In this document: one piece after another, positions 1 through 5,796 of the stretch | How positions within the stretch are numbered: the first letter of the stretch is position 1 | How the letters are laid out: every line of letters begins with the position of its first letter | Source: Flavobacteriales bacterium UBA720 | GTDB taxonomy: Bacteria > Bacteroidota > Bacteroidia > Flavobacteriales > Weeksellaceae | DNA: 34,698 nt | Assembly (NCBI GenBank): GCA_002297505.1 | Contig: DBLQ01000105.1 | Span: forward strand, 4,724 to 39,421 | Reading direction: 5' to 3' | Notes under the pieces: generated by a model | Told to the model about the DNA's origin: nothing | Databases searched by the model: none | The model's input: only the letters and a program-made list of their open reading frames with translations | Program-made: the position numbers and the translations under genes

Positions 1-761
1 TAAGTATCGGACAATGCAACGCCCAAATCACCGCGGTAAACATCGACCCAATTTTCCAATGCGATAGAATTCGCCATCTTAAAGCCAAATTCCGCCGCGT
101 GGAACATAAACCATTCGTGCGCGTGCGTCCCGATTGGTTTGACATTGTAAAGCATCGCCAAATGAACATTGGAAGTTCCCGTAAACGTCGATTTTTTGTC
201 CTTAATCAGGGCGTCCATTACCAATCTGTGAACCTTATAAGAATGCCTCCTGCGCGTCCCAAATTCTGCGAAAGGTACGCCAAGTTCTGTCAGATGTACC
301 GCTTTTTCTACGGTTTTGGTGATGACTTCTTCGTTGGTCTGTCTTTCCAGATGGTTCATCTCGTAATGCAGCTCGCTGATGAGCGCCAGAAGCGGCACTT
401 CCCAAAGGATGGTTCTGTACCAAAGACCTTCCACAGAGACTTTCAGCTCATTGCCGTGTTGCTCAATTTTCACTTCGGAAGGATCATAATGAAAACCTTC
501 CAAAAAATCGAGGTAGGGTAGAGCGAGGTAAGGACAGGTGATTTTCAGATATTTTTTTTCGTCTTTGGTGAGTTTCAGTTCTGCCATTGCGTTGACCGAT
601 TTTCTGAGTTCTTCGGCAAAGCCTTCCGGAAACTCATGTTTACCGCGGTTAATGAATTCGTATTTTACAATTTCGTTGGTAAATAGTTTCACGACTGCAT
701 TTTGCATTGTGATTTTGTAAAAGTCATTATCCAGAATAGAATGGAGCCTTACCTCGCGCAT
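1..761 (-). CDS. pncB: Nicotinate phosphoribosyltransferase, 5' part (runs off window edge)
   Basis: Reading the minus strand from the ATG at 761-759 gives 253 codons without a stop up to the window edge; the family is usually about 390-400 residues, so roughly the N-terminal two thirds is here. The enzyme makes nicotinate mononucleotide from nicotinate and PRPP, with ATP, in NAD salvage, and is cytosolic. Visible family motifs are FGTRRRHS (residues 167-174), GTSNVHLA (195-202) and GTHAHEW (211-217); the last is the region of the phosphorylated histidine in PncB. The N-terminus, with DNDFYKITMQ at 11-20, is typical and supports this start. A -7 box lies just upstream at 778-785. The plus-strand open frames over this region are shadows. 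I am confident of the family; the C-terminus cannot be judged. Confidence 0.93.
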   Translation of the reverse strand, partial: MREVRLHSILDNDFYKITMQNAVVKLFTNEIVKYEFINRGKHEFPEGFAEELRKSVNAMAELKLTKDEKKYLKITCPYLALPYLDFLEGFHYDPSEVKIEQHGNELKVSVEGLWYRTILWEVPLLALISELHYEMNHLERQTNEEVITKTVEKAVHLTELGVPFAEFGTRRRHSYKVHRLVMDALIKDKKSTFTGTSNVHLAMLYNVKPIGTHAHEWFMFHAAEFGFKMANSIALENWVDVYRGDLGVALSDT

Positions 762-777
762 AAAAATATCATTTTAA

Positions 778-785
778 CAAATCTA
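778..785 (-). promoter_or_regulatory. Candidate pncB promoter -7 box (TAGATTTG)
   Basis: The minus strand reads TAGATTTG, matching the Bacteroidota -7 consensus TAnnTTTG, 17 bases upstream of the pncB ATG. I see no clear -33 TTG at the usual distance, so support is moderate. Confidence 0.45.
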
Positions 786-852
786 AGGAATTTTGTTGAG
801 GATAGTTTTGAACTCAGTTGATTTTAATCATTAATACAAAATACTTTTTACA

Positions 853-879
853 TTGTACAAATTACAATTCTTACTTTTG
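853..879 (+). promoter_or_regulatory. Promoter for the small membrane protein gene (TTG-N16-TACTTTTG)
   Basis: TTG at 853-855 and TACTTTTG at 872-879 match the Bacteroidota -33/-7 pattern with a 16-base spacer. This places the transcript start around 884-887, just before the ATG at 895, and argues against a start at the TTG at 853. Confidence 0.5.
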
Positions 880-894
880 TCAAAATTATTTGAA

Positions 895-1227
895 ATGGTA
901 AAAGCGCTGATGTATTTTGTAGTGGGAACGCTGATCAGTTTTTTCCTGAGAAGACTTACGGGAAGTCCTGCAGATTTTTGGGTAGAACTTTATGTGGCTT
1001 CAGCATTTGGAATTGGCTGGGGATTGGCTTATTTTGTGGACCATCCGGAATGGCCATTACCAAAGAAAATGGGAATTTCTCTCCTTGGTGTTGTTTTCCT
1101 CGTGGCTGTCGGGTTAATCTTTTTCAGTTTTGAAACGGCAATTCCGTCAATTATTAAATTTTCTACTGTTTTCGTGGCTTATTATATGATTGCAAGTTTC
1201 CGGGAAAGTAAATCGTTGAGGTATTAA
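895..1227 (+). CDS. Small multi-pass membrane protein of unknown function
   Basis: A 110-residue protein if started at the ATG at 895. The open frame extends back to a TTG at 853, but a promoter-like -7 box at 872-879 lies inside that extension, so I chose the ATG. The product is almost all hydrophobic, with about four likely membrane segments near residues 4-20, 27-47, 59-77 and 83-98, a short loop between the second and third (VDHPEWPLPKK) and a basic C-terminus ending in KSLRY. I see no catalytic motif and cannot name a family. It stands alone, divergent from pncB and convergent with the DUF3667 gene, with a bidirectional terminator 55 bases after the stop. It is probably a real gene because its promoter, hydrophobic pattern and terminator agree; its role is unknown. 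Confidence 0.7.
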   Translation: MVKALMYFVVGTLISFFLRRLTGSPADFWVELYVASAFGIGWGLAYFVDHPEWPLPKKMGISLLGVVFLVAVGLIFFSFETAIPSIIKFSTVFVAYYMIASFRESKSLRY

Positions 1228-1228
1228 T

Positions 1229-1253
1229 TGGCTTCTGGCAGATGGCTTTTAGC
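1229..1253 (+). repeat. Short GGC-rich intergenic repeat, copy 1
   Basis: TTGGCTTCTGGCA followed by GATGGC just after a stop codon. Similar TGGCnnTTGGC-type strings occur at 3484-3509 and, on the other strand, at 3552-3578 and 4741-4766. They all lie in gaps beside 3' gene ends. I read them as degenerate copies of one dispersed repeat. Confidence 0.4.
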
Positions 1254-1281
1254 GATTTGCTTTTTAGTCAGTATTGAATTT

Positions 1282-1317
1282 AAAAAAGCCAGATTTCTTT
1301 GGAAGTCTGGCTTTTTG
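1282..1317. terminator. Bidirectional rho-independent terminator
   Basis: An 11-bp perfect stem (AAAAAGCCAGA at 1283-1293 with TCTGGCTTTTT at 1306-1316) and a 12-base loop, with T runs on both strands. It sits between the convergent membrane protein gene and the DUF3667 gene and can serve both. Confidence 0.85.
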
Positions 1318-1318
1318 T

Positions 1319-2410
1319 TTAATGGATCATTAGGAAGCTTATCGCAACCAATCCCATTAGTAGTATGAAAATCCCAAAAGCATTCACAATGAATAGAGAA
1401 ATTCCAGTAAGCACGGTGATTCTTTTTCTGCTTTCGTAAACGCGATGATGCGCAAAGAAGAAATAAATGATGGAATAAATCGTAATGATTGTATTGGCAA
1501 ATCCAAAGAGTATATTGATAATACTGAAGTCAATGCTCTGGTTCAATTGGTCTAAGATCCTCAATATCAAAATAGAGATTAACAGGAAAGAAAAATAATG
1601 CAAGGTAAAAATTCCGTGATCAAAATACCACCATTTTTTCTTATTGTGAAACAGCCATAAAAAGAATGCAAAAAGAGGTAGATAAATGAATAATGCCTTA
1701 GGGATCATATGAACAAAGGTTTCCAGAAATTTTGCCTGAATTTGTTTTTTGTTAAGTCCCTGTTCTGTAAGTTCAAAGTACTTCTTCGCAAATGGTCTGG
1801 CAAATTTTAGGACGCGGGATTGCTCTTTGGTCATCAAAGAATCGTACTGCTTGATATTGGTAGTCCCCGCTATTTTGTAGGCGCCTCTTTTATCGATTTC
1901 AAAAAATTCCTCGTCTGCGCTAAGTGTATCTCTTTTTATTTGACGGCTGATCTTCTCGCTTTGTTCTGGCGTGAGATAGCCTCTAGCTTCGATGTCTTTT
2001 ATAGTAGCAGTTGCAGCAGAGTCGGCCGCCATCTGTTGTTCTTCTTTGGATGTTATAAGTAAATCCTGCTTTTTAATTTGGTTTTCAGAGTGATCGGAAG
2101 GGAAAAGCGACGGAATAAAAAAAGCTAAAAAACTGATGAAGATATAAAGCTTTACCGGTGCAACATATTGCTGTCTTTTTCCGGCAATATATTCTTTAGT
2201 CAATTTGCCCGGGCGGAAAAGCAGGTATTTCATCGTTTTCCAAAACTGTCCGTCATAATGCGTAAAGTCTTCTACAAAATGGGTGAAAAGAAAATGAAAA
2301 GGCTGGCGTGTTTCTGTATTTTCCTGTCCGCAATGTGGACAGTATTGCTCCTCTACAAAATGTCCGCAGTTCAGGCAATTCTTGTCTGCTCTCAGTTTTC
2401 CGTGGCTCAT
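1319..2410 (-). CDS. DUF3667 zinc-ribbon membrane protein
   Basis: A 363-residue protein. The N-terminus carries a zinc-ribbon-like pair of CxxC motifs (C12, C15, C24, C27), followed by a conserved segment around residues 40-90 that includes HYDGQFWKTMKYLLFRPGK and EYIAGKRQQYVAPVKLY, which is characteristic of DUF3667. A first membrane segment follows at about 88-106. A long charged, probably extracytoplasmic stretch runs to about 235, and several hydrophobic segments fill the C-terminal third. The family is common in Bacteroidota and has no established function. The gene is monocistronic, with a -7 box at 2427-2434 and the shared terminator beyond its stop. Family call is confident; function is not known. 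Confidence 0.85.
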   Translation of the reverse strand: MSHGKLRADKNCLNCGHFVEEQYCPHCGQENTETRQPFHFLFTHFVEDFTHYDGQFWKTMKYLLFRPGKLTKEYIAGKRQQYVAPVKLYIFISFLAFFIPSLFPSDHSENQIKKQDLLITSKEEQQMAADSAATATIKDIEARGYLTPEQSEKISRQIKRDTLSADEEFFEIDKRGAYKIAGTTNIKQYDSLMTKEQSRVLKFARPFAKKYFELTEQGLNKKQIQAKFLETFVHMIPKALFIYLPLFAFFLWLFHNKKKWWYFDHGIFTLHYFSFLLISILILRILDQLNQSIDFSIINILFGFANTIITIYSIIYFFFAHHRVYESRKRITVLTGISLFIVNAFGIFILLMGLVAISFLMIH

Positions 2411-2426
2411 GGGCTAGAATTTTCCT

Positions 2427-2434
2427 CAAAAGTA
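2427..2434 (-). promoter_or_regulatory. Candidate promoter -7 box of the DUF3667 gene (TACTTTTG)
   Basis: The minus strand reads TACTTTTG 17 bases upstream of the ATG at 2410, an exact TAnnTTTG match. No good -33 TTG is visible. Confidence 0.5.
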
Positions 2435-2574
2435 TAAAAAATACAGAATTGATACGCCTGAATTTTGTGTTAACTTTTATAAACTCAACATGAGGGTTGC
2501 TAACAGTAAGTGATTAATATAGAGAAAATTAAAATATTTTTCTGAGTAAAATTTTTCATCCGGAAAAAAATTCC

Positions 2575-2582
2575 TACCTTTG
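2575..2582 (+). promoter_or_regulatory. rplM-rpsI promoter -7 box (TACCTTTG)
   Basis: TACCTTTG matches TAnnTTTG and predicts a transcript start near 2587-2589, giving a leader of about 40 bases before the rplM GTG. The -33 TTG is not obvious. Confidence 0.55.
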
Positions 2583-2586
2583 CACA

Positions 2587-2627
2587 CCCTTTGAGGGAAA
2601 ATTATGTTTAATCGTAAACGATAAATT
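2587..2627 (+). promoter_or_regulatory. Candidate structured leader of the L13-S9 operon
   Basis: The short leader can fold into two hairpins: CCCT-TTG-AGGG at 2587-2597, and TTT(A)ATCG-TAAA-CGATAAA at 2607-2625, which ends two bases before the GTG start. Ribosomal-protein operons often carry such autoregulatory leaders, and L13 leader classes have been described in other phyla. Whether this matches a known Bacteroidota class cannot be decided here. Confidence 0.4.
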
Positions 2628-3083
2628 GTGAATACATTAAGTTACAAAACAGTATCGGCAAACAAAGCTACCGCGAATAAAGAATGGGTTGTGGTAGACG
2701 CTGCTGAGCAACCGTTAGGAAGACTAGCTTCTACCGTTGCAAAGATTTTGAGAGGTAAGCACAAAACGAATTACACGCCACACGTAGATTGTGGAGACAA
2801 CGTAATCGTTTTGAACGCTGGGAAAGTAACACTTTCCGGAAACAAGTGGGCAGACAAAACTTACATTTGGCACACTGGATATCCAGGTGGTCAGAAGTCT
2901 ATGACTGCTGAAGAGCTAAGAAAAAAAGATGCACTAAAAGTGTTGGAAAGATCTGTAAAAGGTATGTTGCCTAAAAACAGATTGGGATCTGCGCTTTTCA
3001 AGAACCTTTATCTTTATGAAGGAACTGAGCACAAGCACGAAGCTCAACAGCCAAAAGTAATCAATGTTAACGAATTCAAATAA
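2628..3083 (+). CDS. rplM: 50S ribosomal protein L13
   Basis: A 151-residue protein typical of flavobacterial L13. It shows the conserved core VVDAAEQPLGRLAS (about 22-35), the KHKTNYTPHVDCGD region and the C-terminal motif GMLPKNRLG. L13 is an early-assembling large-subunit protein bound to 23S rRNA. The start is a GTG at 2628; the N-terminus MNTLSYKTVSANKATANKEW is the form I expect for this group, and no ATG fits better. The gene is first in the L13-S9 operon, as in most bacteria. A -7 box and a compact two-hairpin leader precede it, suggesting possible feedback control, which is inference. Confidence 0.97.
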   Translation: MNTLSYKTVSANKATANKEWVVVDAAEQPLGRLASTVAKILRGKHKTNYTPHVDCGDNVIVLNAGKVTLSGNKWADKTYIWHTGYPGGQKSMTAEELRKKDALKVLERSVKGMLPKNRLGSALFKNLYLYEGTEHKHEAQQPKVINVNEFK

Positions 3084-3089
3084 TTGAGT

Positions 3090-3476
3090 ATGTCTATAGT
3101 ACACAAAATCGGAAGAAGAAAAACTTCTGTTGCAAGAGTTTACGTGAAGCCAGGAACTGGTAACATCACGATAAACGGTAAAGATGCTAAAACTTACTTC
3201 TGTACGGACGTTTTAGTTTATAAAGTAAATCAGCCATTTTTGTTGACAGAAACTGCAGGTCAGTACGACGTGACAGTGAACGTTTTTGGCGGAGGGATTA
3301 CTGGTCAGGCAGAAGCTGTAAGACTGGGTGTTTCCAGAGCATTGTGCGAGATCAACGAAGAATTCAGATTGGCGCTTAAGCCACACGGATTGCTTACGAG
3401 AGATGCAAGAATGGTGGAAAGAAAGAAACCAGGTCAGAAAAAAGCAAGAAAGAGATTCCAGTTCTCAAAACGTTAG
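3090..3476 (+). CDS. rpsI: 30S ribosomal protein S9
   Basis: A 128-residue S9 starting MSIVHKIGRRKTSVARVYV. The invariant C-terminal tail KKARKRFQFSKR, which reaches toward the P-site tRNA in the ribosome, is present. The frame opens at a TTG at 3084, directly after the L13 stop, but the ATG at 3090 gives the canonical N-terminus, so I use it. The gap from rplM is 6 bases, consistent with a single transcript and translational coupling. No strong terminator is visible after the stop; a weak hairpin formed by the repeat at 3484-3509 is followed by a T-rich stretch about 20 bases later. Confidence 0.97.
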   Translation: MSIVHKIGRRKTSVARVYVKPGTGNITINGKDAKTYFCTDVLVYKVNQPFLLTETAGQYDVTVNVFGGGITGQAEAVRLGVSRALCEINEEFRLALKPHGLLTRDARMVERKKPGQKKARKRFQFSKR

Positions 3477-3483
3477 AAAGCTT

Positions 3484-3578
3484 ATGGCTATTGGCTTTTG
3501 GCAAATAGCTCTAAAACATTTCTTAAATTTTTTTTAAACCAACGCTGGAAAGCCTACTGCCAGACGCAGGAAGCCAAC
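3484..3578. repeat. Two copies of a short GGC-rich intergenic repeat in opposite orientation
   Basis: ATGGCTATTGGCTTTTGGC on the plus strand at 3484-3502, and GTTGGCTTCCTGCGTCTGGC with AGTAGGC on the minus strand between 3578 and 3552. Both resemble the strings at 1229-1253 and 4741-4766. They separate rpsI from the rpsB leader. Confidence 0.4.
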
Positions 3579-3608
3579 AGCCACTTTGCCCGTTACGTTT
3601 AGCATCCA

Positions 3609-3635
3609 AACTTTACTCCCATCTAAAGTAAAGTT
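3609..3635 (+). promoter_or_regulatory. Stem-loop in the rpsB leader
   Basis: A perfect 9-bp stem (AACTTTACT at 3609-3617 with AGTAAAGTT at 3627-3635) around a 9-base loop, 44 bases upstream of the rpsB ATG, with no T run after it. It is not a terminator and is a candidate leader element for S2. A near -7 box (TACGTTTA, 3594-3601) lies just before it. Confidence 0.4.
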
Positions 3636-3679
3636 GATTGCAGAAAAGCGGAAAGTAAACTAACAAAAAACAAGAAAAC

Positions 3680-4441
3680 ATGGCAAAAGCAAATGTAAAA
3701 GACCTTTTAGAGGCTGGCGTACACTTCGGTCACATGACCAGAAAGTGGAACCCAAATATGGCTCCATACATTTTCATGGAGAAAAACGGTATTCACATCG
3801 TAGATTTACATAAAACAGCAGTTAAATTGGACGAGGCTTGTGTAGCTTTGGAAAAATTAACTTCTGCAGGTAAAAAAGTTCTTTTCGTAGCGACTAAAAA
3901 GCAGGCGAAAGAAGTAGTGGCAAAACACGCTTCGGAACTGAACATGCCTTATATCACAGAAAGATGGCCAGGCGGAATGTTGACCAACTTCGTAACAATC
4001 AGAAAAGCGGTTAAGAAAATGAACGCTATCGATAAGATGAAGAAAGACGGAACATTCGAAACGCTATCTAAAAAGGAAAGACTTCAAGTAGATCGTCAGA
4101 GAGCCAATCTTGAGAAAAACTTAGGTTCTATCGCAGACATGGTGAGATTGCCTTCCGCTATCTTCGTGGTTGATATCATGAGAGAGCACATCGCAGTGAC
4201 AGAAGCTAAAAAATTGGGTATTCCTGTTTTTGGTATCGTAGATACGAACTCAGATCCAAGAAAAGTGGATTTCGTGATTCCAGGAAACGATGATGCTTCT
4301 AAAGCCATCGATATGATCCTTTCTGTAGTTTCAGATTCTATCAAAGAAGGTCTTTCTCAGAGAAAAGCTGATAAAGAAAAATCTAAAGAAGAAGGTGAGA
4401 AAGTATCTGCCGATGCAGATGCAGACTTTGATGCAGAATAA
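3680..4441 (+). CDS. rpsB: 30S ribosomal protein S2
   Basis: A 253-residue S2, the usual size. Conserved segments include LLEAGVHFGHMTRKWNPNM near the N-terminus, FVATKKQA (about 73-80), ERWPGGMLTNF (about 97-107) and the PVFGIVDTNSDP stretch near 190. An acidic, low-complexity C-terminus ends in DADADFDAE. S2 joins the small subunit late and contacts S1. In most bacteria, tsf (elongation factor Ts) follows in the same operon; here a strong terminator begins 22 bases after the stop and no tsf is present. The ATG at 3680 has a purine-rich upstream context and gives the standard N-terminus. Confidence 0.97.
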   Translation: MAKANVKDLLEAGVHFGHMTRKWNPNMAPYIFMEKNGIHIVDLHKTAVKLDEACVALEKLTSAGKKVLFVATKKQAKEVVAKHASELNMPYITERWPGGMLTNFVTIRKAVKKMNAIDKMKKDGTFETLSKKERLQVDRQRANLEKNLGSIADMVRLPSAIFVVDIMREHIAVTEAKKLGIPVFGIVDTNSDPRKVDFVIPGNDDASKAIDMILSVVSDSIKEGLSQRKADKEKSKEEGEKVSADADADFDAE

Positions 4442-4462
4442 TTAGAATTTTTCTAAAACATA

Positions 4463-4494
4463 AAAGCGGTTCAATATTTTGAATCGCTTTTTTT
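4463..4494 (+). terminator. Rho-independent terminator after rpsB
   Basis: A 12-bp stem (4463-4474 with 4479-4490, one G-T wobble), a four-base loop TATT and a run of T to 4494. It ends the rpsB transcript without tsf. Confidence 0.9.
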
Positions 4495-4507
4495 ATAGGT
4501 AATATAT

Positions 4508-4591
4508 GGGCAGCTTTTCCGCCCTCCACTATTATCTTTTTGCTCGGCATGGCCTCTCGCAAAAAGGATAACCGTTCAGGTCGGGCTGCGG
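4508..4591 (-). repeat. Dispersed intergenic repeat element, copy A
   Basis: Read on the minus strand, this stretch aligns along its length with the element at 21085-21178. Shared blocks are CAGCCCGA or AGCCCCGA, then ATCCTTTTT, then AAAAAGATA, then a G-rich end leading to AGCT-CC. The inner ATCCTTTTT and AAAAAGAT blocks form an inverted repeat, so the element can fold as a hairpin. I recognise this as a type of repeat that is frequent in flavobacterial genomes; it carries no gene. Confidence 0.65.
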
Positions 4592-4639
4592 TTGGGTCAT
4601 TGATCGAAAGTTGTCATAAAAAGCACTTTTACAACATAG

Positions 4640-4672
4640 AAACCTTCAAGGTTTTTAAGACCTTGAAGGTTT
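4640..4672. repeat. Perfect 13-bp palindromic repeat
   Basis: AAACCTTCAAGGT at 4640-4652 and its exact reverse complement at 4660-4672 flank a 7-base spacer. There is no T-run on either side, so it is not a standard terminator. It resembles the short dispersed palindromes seen in flavobacterial gaps and lies beside repeat copy A and the accA terminator. Confidence 0.6.
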
Positions 4673-4680
4673 AAATTGCA

Positions 4681-4719
4681 AAAAACCCTTTCGGAGTTCT
4701 CAACTCGGAAAGGGTTTAT
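4681..4719 (-). terminator. Rho-independent terminator after accA
   Basis: Outer stem AAACCCTTTC/GAAAGGGTTT and inner stem GAGTT/AACTC around a 3-base loop; on the minus strand it runs into six T residues. It lies about 56 bases beyond the accA stop, in the right direction. Confidence 0.85.
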
Positions 4720-4740
4720 ATTTTGTAAGCTTAGATAAAT

Positions 4741-4766
4741 GCCATTGGCAAAACGCCAGCAGCCAT
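4741..4766 (-). repeat. Short GGC-rich intergenic repeat, further copy
   Basis: On the minus strand ATGGCTGCTGGC, then GTTTTGCCAATGGC, between the accA stop and its terminator. It resembles the strings at 1229-1253 and 3484-3578. As it lies upstream of the terminator hairpin, it would be transcribed as part of the accA mRNA. Confidence 0.4.
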
Positions 4767-4774
4767 TCGACACT

Positions 4775-5731
4775 TTATCCTTTGAATTCGCCCATAGCGA
4801 TAAACTTGTCCTGTCTTTCTGCCACAAGCTTTTCTACCGGCATTTTAGACAAGGTTTTGATGTCTTTCAATAAAACCTTTTTCACATTGTCGTAGGTGGC
4901 TGCAGGATTGTAATGTGCGCCTCCAAGCGGCTCCGGAATAATGTCGTCAATCAGCTTTTGCTTCAGCATATCCTCACCGGTCAGTTTCATGGTGTTAGCA
5001 GCAGTTTCTTTAAATTCCCAGCTTCTCCAGAGGATCGCGGAACAGTTTTCCGGAGAGATCACCGAATACCACGTGTTTTCCAACATGTAAACCTTGTTGC
5101 CAACGCCAATTCCCAATGCGCCACCACTCGCACCTTCACCAATAATAATCGTGATGATGGGCGTTTTTAGCTGGCACATTTCGTAGATATTTCTGGCAAT
5201 GGCTTCACCTTGTCCACGCTCTTCTGCTTCCAGACCGGGATAAGCACCAGGCGTATCCACAAAAGTCACCACAGGGATATTGAATTTCTCCGCCAGTTTC
5301 ATCAGTCTAAGCGCTTTTCTATAACCTTCCGGATTAGACATCCCAAAACGTCTGTGCTGACGCTCTTTCGTAGTTCTGCCTTTCTGGGTTCCGATAAGCA
5401 TGACGGTATTTCCGCTGATGCTGGCAATACCACCAATCATCGCCGGGTCATCGCCAAAATTACGGTCGCCGTGAAGCTCTACAAAACTTCCTTCATCTGC
5501 CAGGCCATGGATGTAATCCAATGTATAAGGTCTGTCCGGATGTCTGGACAATTGTACCCTTTGCCAAGGTGTCAGGTTGCCGTATATTTTTTTCTTGGTG
5601 TCTTCTATTTTATCTTTGATTTTCTTGCAAGACTCATCCACGTCGATGCCGCTTTCCGAGCCCAATTGTACGCATTTTTCGTATTGCTCAATCAGTTCTT
5701 TTACAGGTTGCTCAAATTCTAAATATTCCAT
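4775..5731 (-). CDS. accA: Acetyl-CoA carboxylase carboxyltransferase subunit alpha
   Basis: A 318-residue AccA. With AccD it transfers the carboxyl group from carboxybiotin on AccB to acetyl-CoA, giving malonyl-CoA for fatty acid synthesis. The N-terminal segment YLEFEQPVKELIEQY, the WQRVQLSRHPDRPYTLDYI segment (about 56-74) and the crotonase-type core with GDRNFGDDPAMIGGIA, TFVDTPGAYPG and GEGASGGALGIG are all present. The gene stands alone, about 11-13 kb from accB and accC in this window, and accD is not in the window. A -7 box at 5754-5761 and its own terminator at 4681-4719 indicate a monocistronic unit separate from gltX upstream. Confidence 0.96.
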   Translation of the reverse strand: MEYLEFEQPVKELIEQYEKCVQLGSESGIDVDESCKKIKDKIEDTKKKIYGNLTPWQRVQLSRHPDRPYTLDYIHGLADEGSFVELHGDRNFGDDPAMIGGIASISGNTVMLIGTQKGRTTKERQHRRFGMSNPEGYRKALRLMKLAEKFNIPVVTFVDTPGAYPGLEAEERGQGEAIARNIYEMCQLKTPIITIIIGEGASGGALGIGVGNKVYMLENTWYSVISPENCSAILWRSWEFKETAANTMKLTGEDMLKQKLIDDIIPEPLGGAHYNPAATYDNVKKVLLKDIKTLSKMPVEKLVAERQDKFIAMGEFKG

Positions 5732-5753
5732 AATCTGTTTGGATTAAACCGTT

Positions 5754-5761
5754 CAAAAATA
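5754..5761 (-). promoter_or_regulatory. Candidate accA promoter -7 box (TATTTTTG)
   Basis: An exact TAnnTTTG match on the minus strand, 23 bases upstream of the accA ATG and downstream of the gltX stop at 5797. Confidence 0.5.
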
Positions 5762-5796
5762 ATCTTTTTTTTACAAATGCATTTTAGAATGCAGGA

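Noticed and set aside
99..521. Plus-strand 140-codon open frame
   Set aside because: It is antisense to pncB, whose motifs are clear on the minus strand.
3084..3089. TTG start for S9, directly after the L13 stop
   Set aside because: The ATG at 3090 gives the canonical MSIVHKIGRRKTS start.
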